Origin: Odobenus rosmarus divergens
Lineage: Eukaryota; Chordata; Mammalia; Carnivora; Odobenidae
Length of the DNA: 64,000 nt
NCBI RefSeq assembly: GCF_000321225.1
Contig: NW_004451517.1
Coordinates: 124,001-188,000 of the forward strand
Reading direction: 5' to 3'
Under the pieces are notes generated by a model. It had not been told where the DNA came from. It searched no databases and saw nothing but the letters and a program-made list of their open reading frames with translations. Shown here one piece after another: positions 63,660-64,000 of the stretch. The position numbers were made by a program, and so were the translations under genes. Each line of letters starts with the position of its first letter. The first letter of the stretch is position 1.

Positions 63660-63670
63660 AAGTAACTTTT

Positions 63671-63674
<4 letters not shown>

Positions 63675-63706
<32 letters not shown>

Positions 63707-63877
63707 TTTTATTTATTTATTTGAGAGATAGAGAGCACACGAGAGGGGGGAGGGTCAGAGGGCGAAGCAGACTCCCTGCTGAGCAGGGAGCCCGATGCGG
63801 GACTCGATCCCGGGACTCCAGGATCATGACCTGAGCCGAAGGCAGTCGCTTAACCAACTGAGCCACCCAGGCGCCCC
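63675..63877 (-). mobile_element. SINEC (Can-SINE), young full-length copy
   Basis: Antisense: a run of 28 T (63674-63701), AAAGATTTTATTTATTTATT, GACTCCCTGCTGAGCAGGGA, GGATCATGACCTGAGCCGAA, and the head AGCCACCCAGGCGCCCC ending at 63877. The target-site duplication AAGTAACTTTTTCTT is identical at 63660-63674 and 63878-63892. The long pure tail and intact ends point to a recent insertion. Confidence 0.98.
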
Positions 63878-63892
63878 AAGTAACTTTTTCTT

Positions 63893-64000
63893 AATTAGAA
63901 AAAATAAAAGAGAACATCCCATCAGATTAAAACATAAACTTAAACTGTGTTATATTATTCATTGGTAGACATGTGGGGAATTGCCCTCTGTGTCAGTGGG
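63893..64000. other. Unique end of window
   Basis: AT-rich flank of the SINEC insertion. Nothing recognised. Confidence 0.4.

Overview
This is nuclear DNA from a carnivoran mammal. Four tRNA-Lys-derived carnivore SINEs (SINEC/Can-SINE, with a head reading GGCGCCTGGGTGGCTCAG) are present, three of them with a clear tail and target-site duplication. Their body sequence (GGGCTCCCTGCTCAGCAGGG type) resembles bear, seal and mustelid copies more than the dog or cat subfamilies, so I infer a non-canid caniform; the species cannot be fixed from the window. The rest of the interspersed repeats are ancient mammalian families (MIR, L2, MER5A, MER20, other hAT-Charlie elements, MLT1/MST LTRs, L1M-type LINEs).

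I found no protein-coding exon, RNA gene, CRISPR array or operon that I can support. The open frames are short, overlap on both strands, often lie inside transposons, and some begin at non-ATG codons. The window reads as intergenic or deep intronic DNA. It is a fairly GC-rich background with decayed repeats, broken by AT-rich repeat-free islands that look like conserved non-coding elements (about 2700-3425, 8743-9433, 11640-11925, 13025-13975, 27260-27745, 29800-30240, 31330-31560, 46200-47000, 53615-54080 and 62940-63560). These calls rest on composition and homeodomain/POU-like motifs, not on an alignment.

Layout. 1-10 kb: an L1 3' end, MIR/L2 fragments, a 70-bp tandem duplication, MER5A, and a 109-bp inverted repeat with a 691-bp spacer. 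10-20 kb: L2, an unassigned repeat, a 34-base C tract, two MLT1-class LTRs in a row, MER20 and a SINEC. 20-25 kb: an L1ME 3' end carrying a SINEC, followed by a second L1 3' UTR. 25-40 kb: mainly unique DNA with MIR and LTR fragments. 40-44 kb: the 5' part of an L1 (5' UTR, ORF1 remnant, start of ORF2) with a SINEC in it, then a HAL1-like fragment. 44-58 kb: unique DNA, MIR/L2, LTRs (one nested in another) and a tandem array of L2-3'-end-like units. 58-64 kb: probable L1, hAT and L2 elements, a repeat-poor island, and the youngest-looking SINEC.

Nothing here supports an undescribed gene system. The points most worth following are the long inverted repeat around 8.6-9.5 kb, the L2-end array near 56.6-57.1 kb, the putative regulatory islands, and the C tract beside a POU-octamer/TATA pair at 16.2 kb. 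Repeat names come from recognised consensus features read by eye; boundaries are usually good to 10-30 bases, and subfamily names are tentative.
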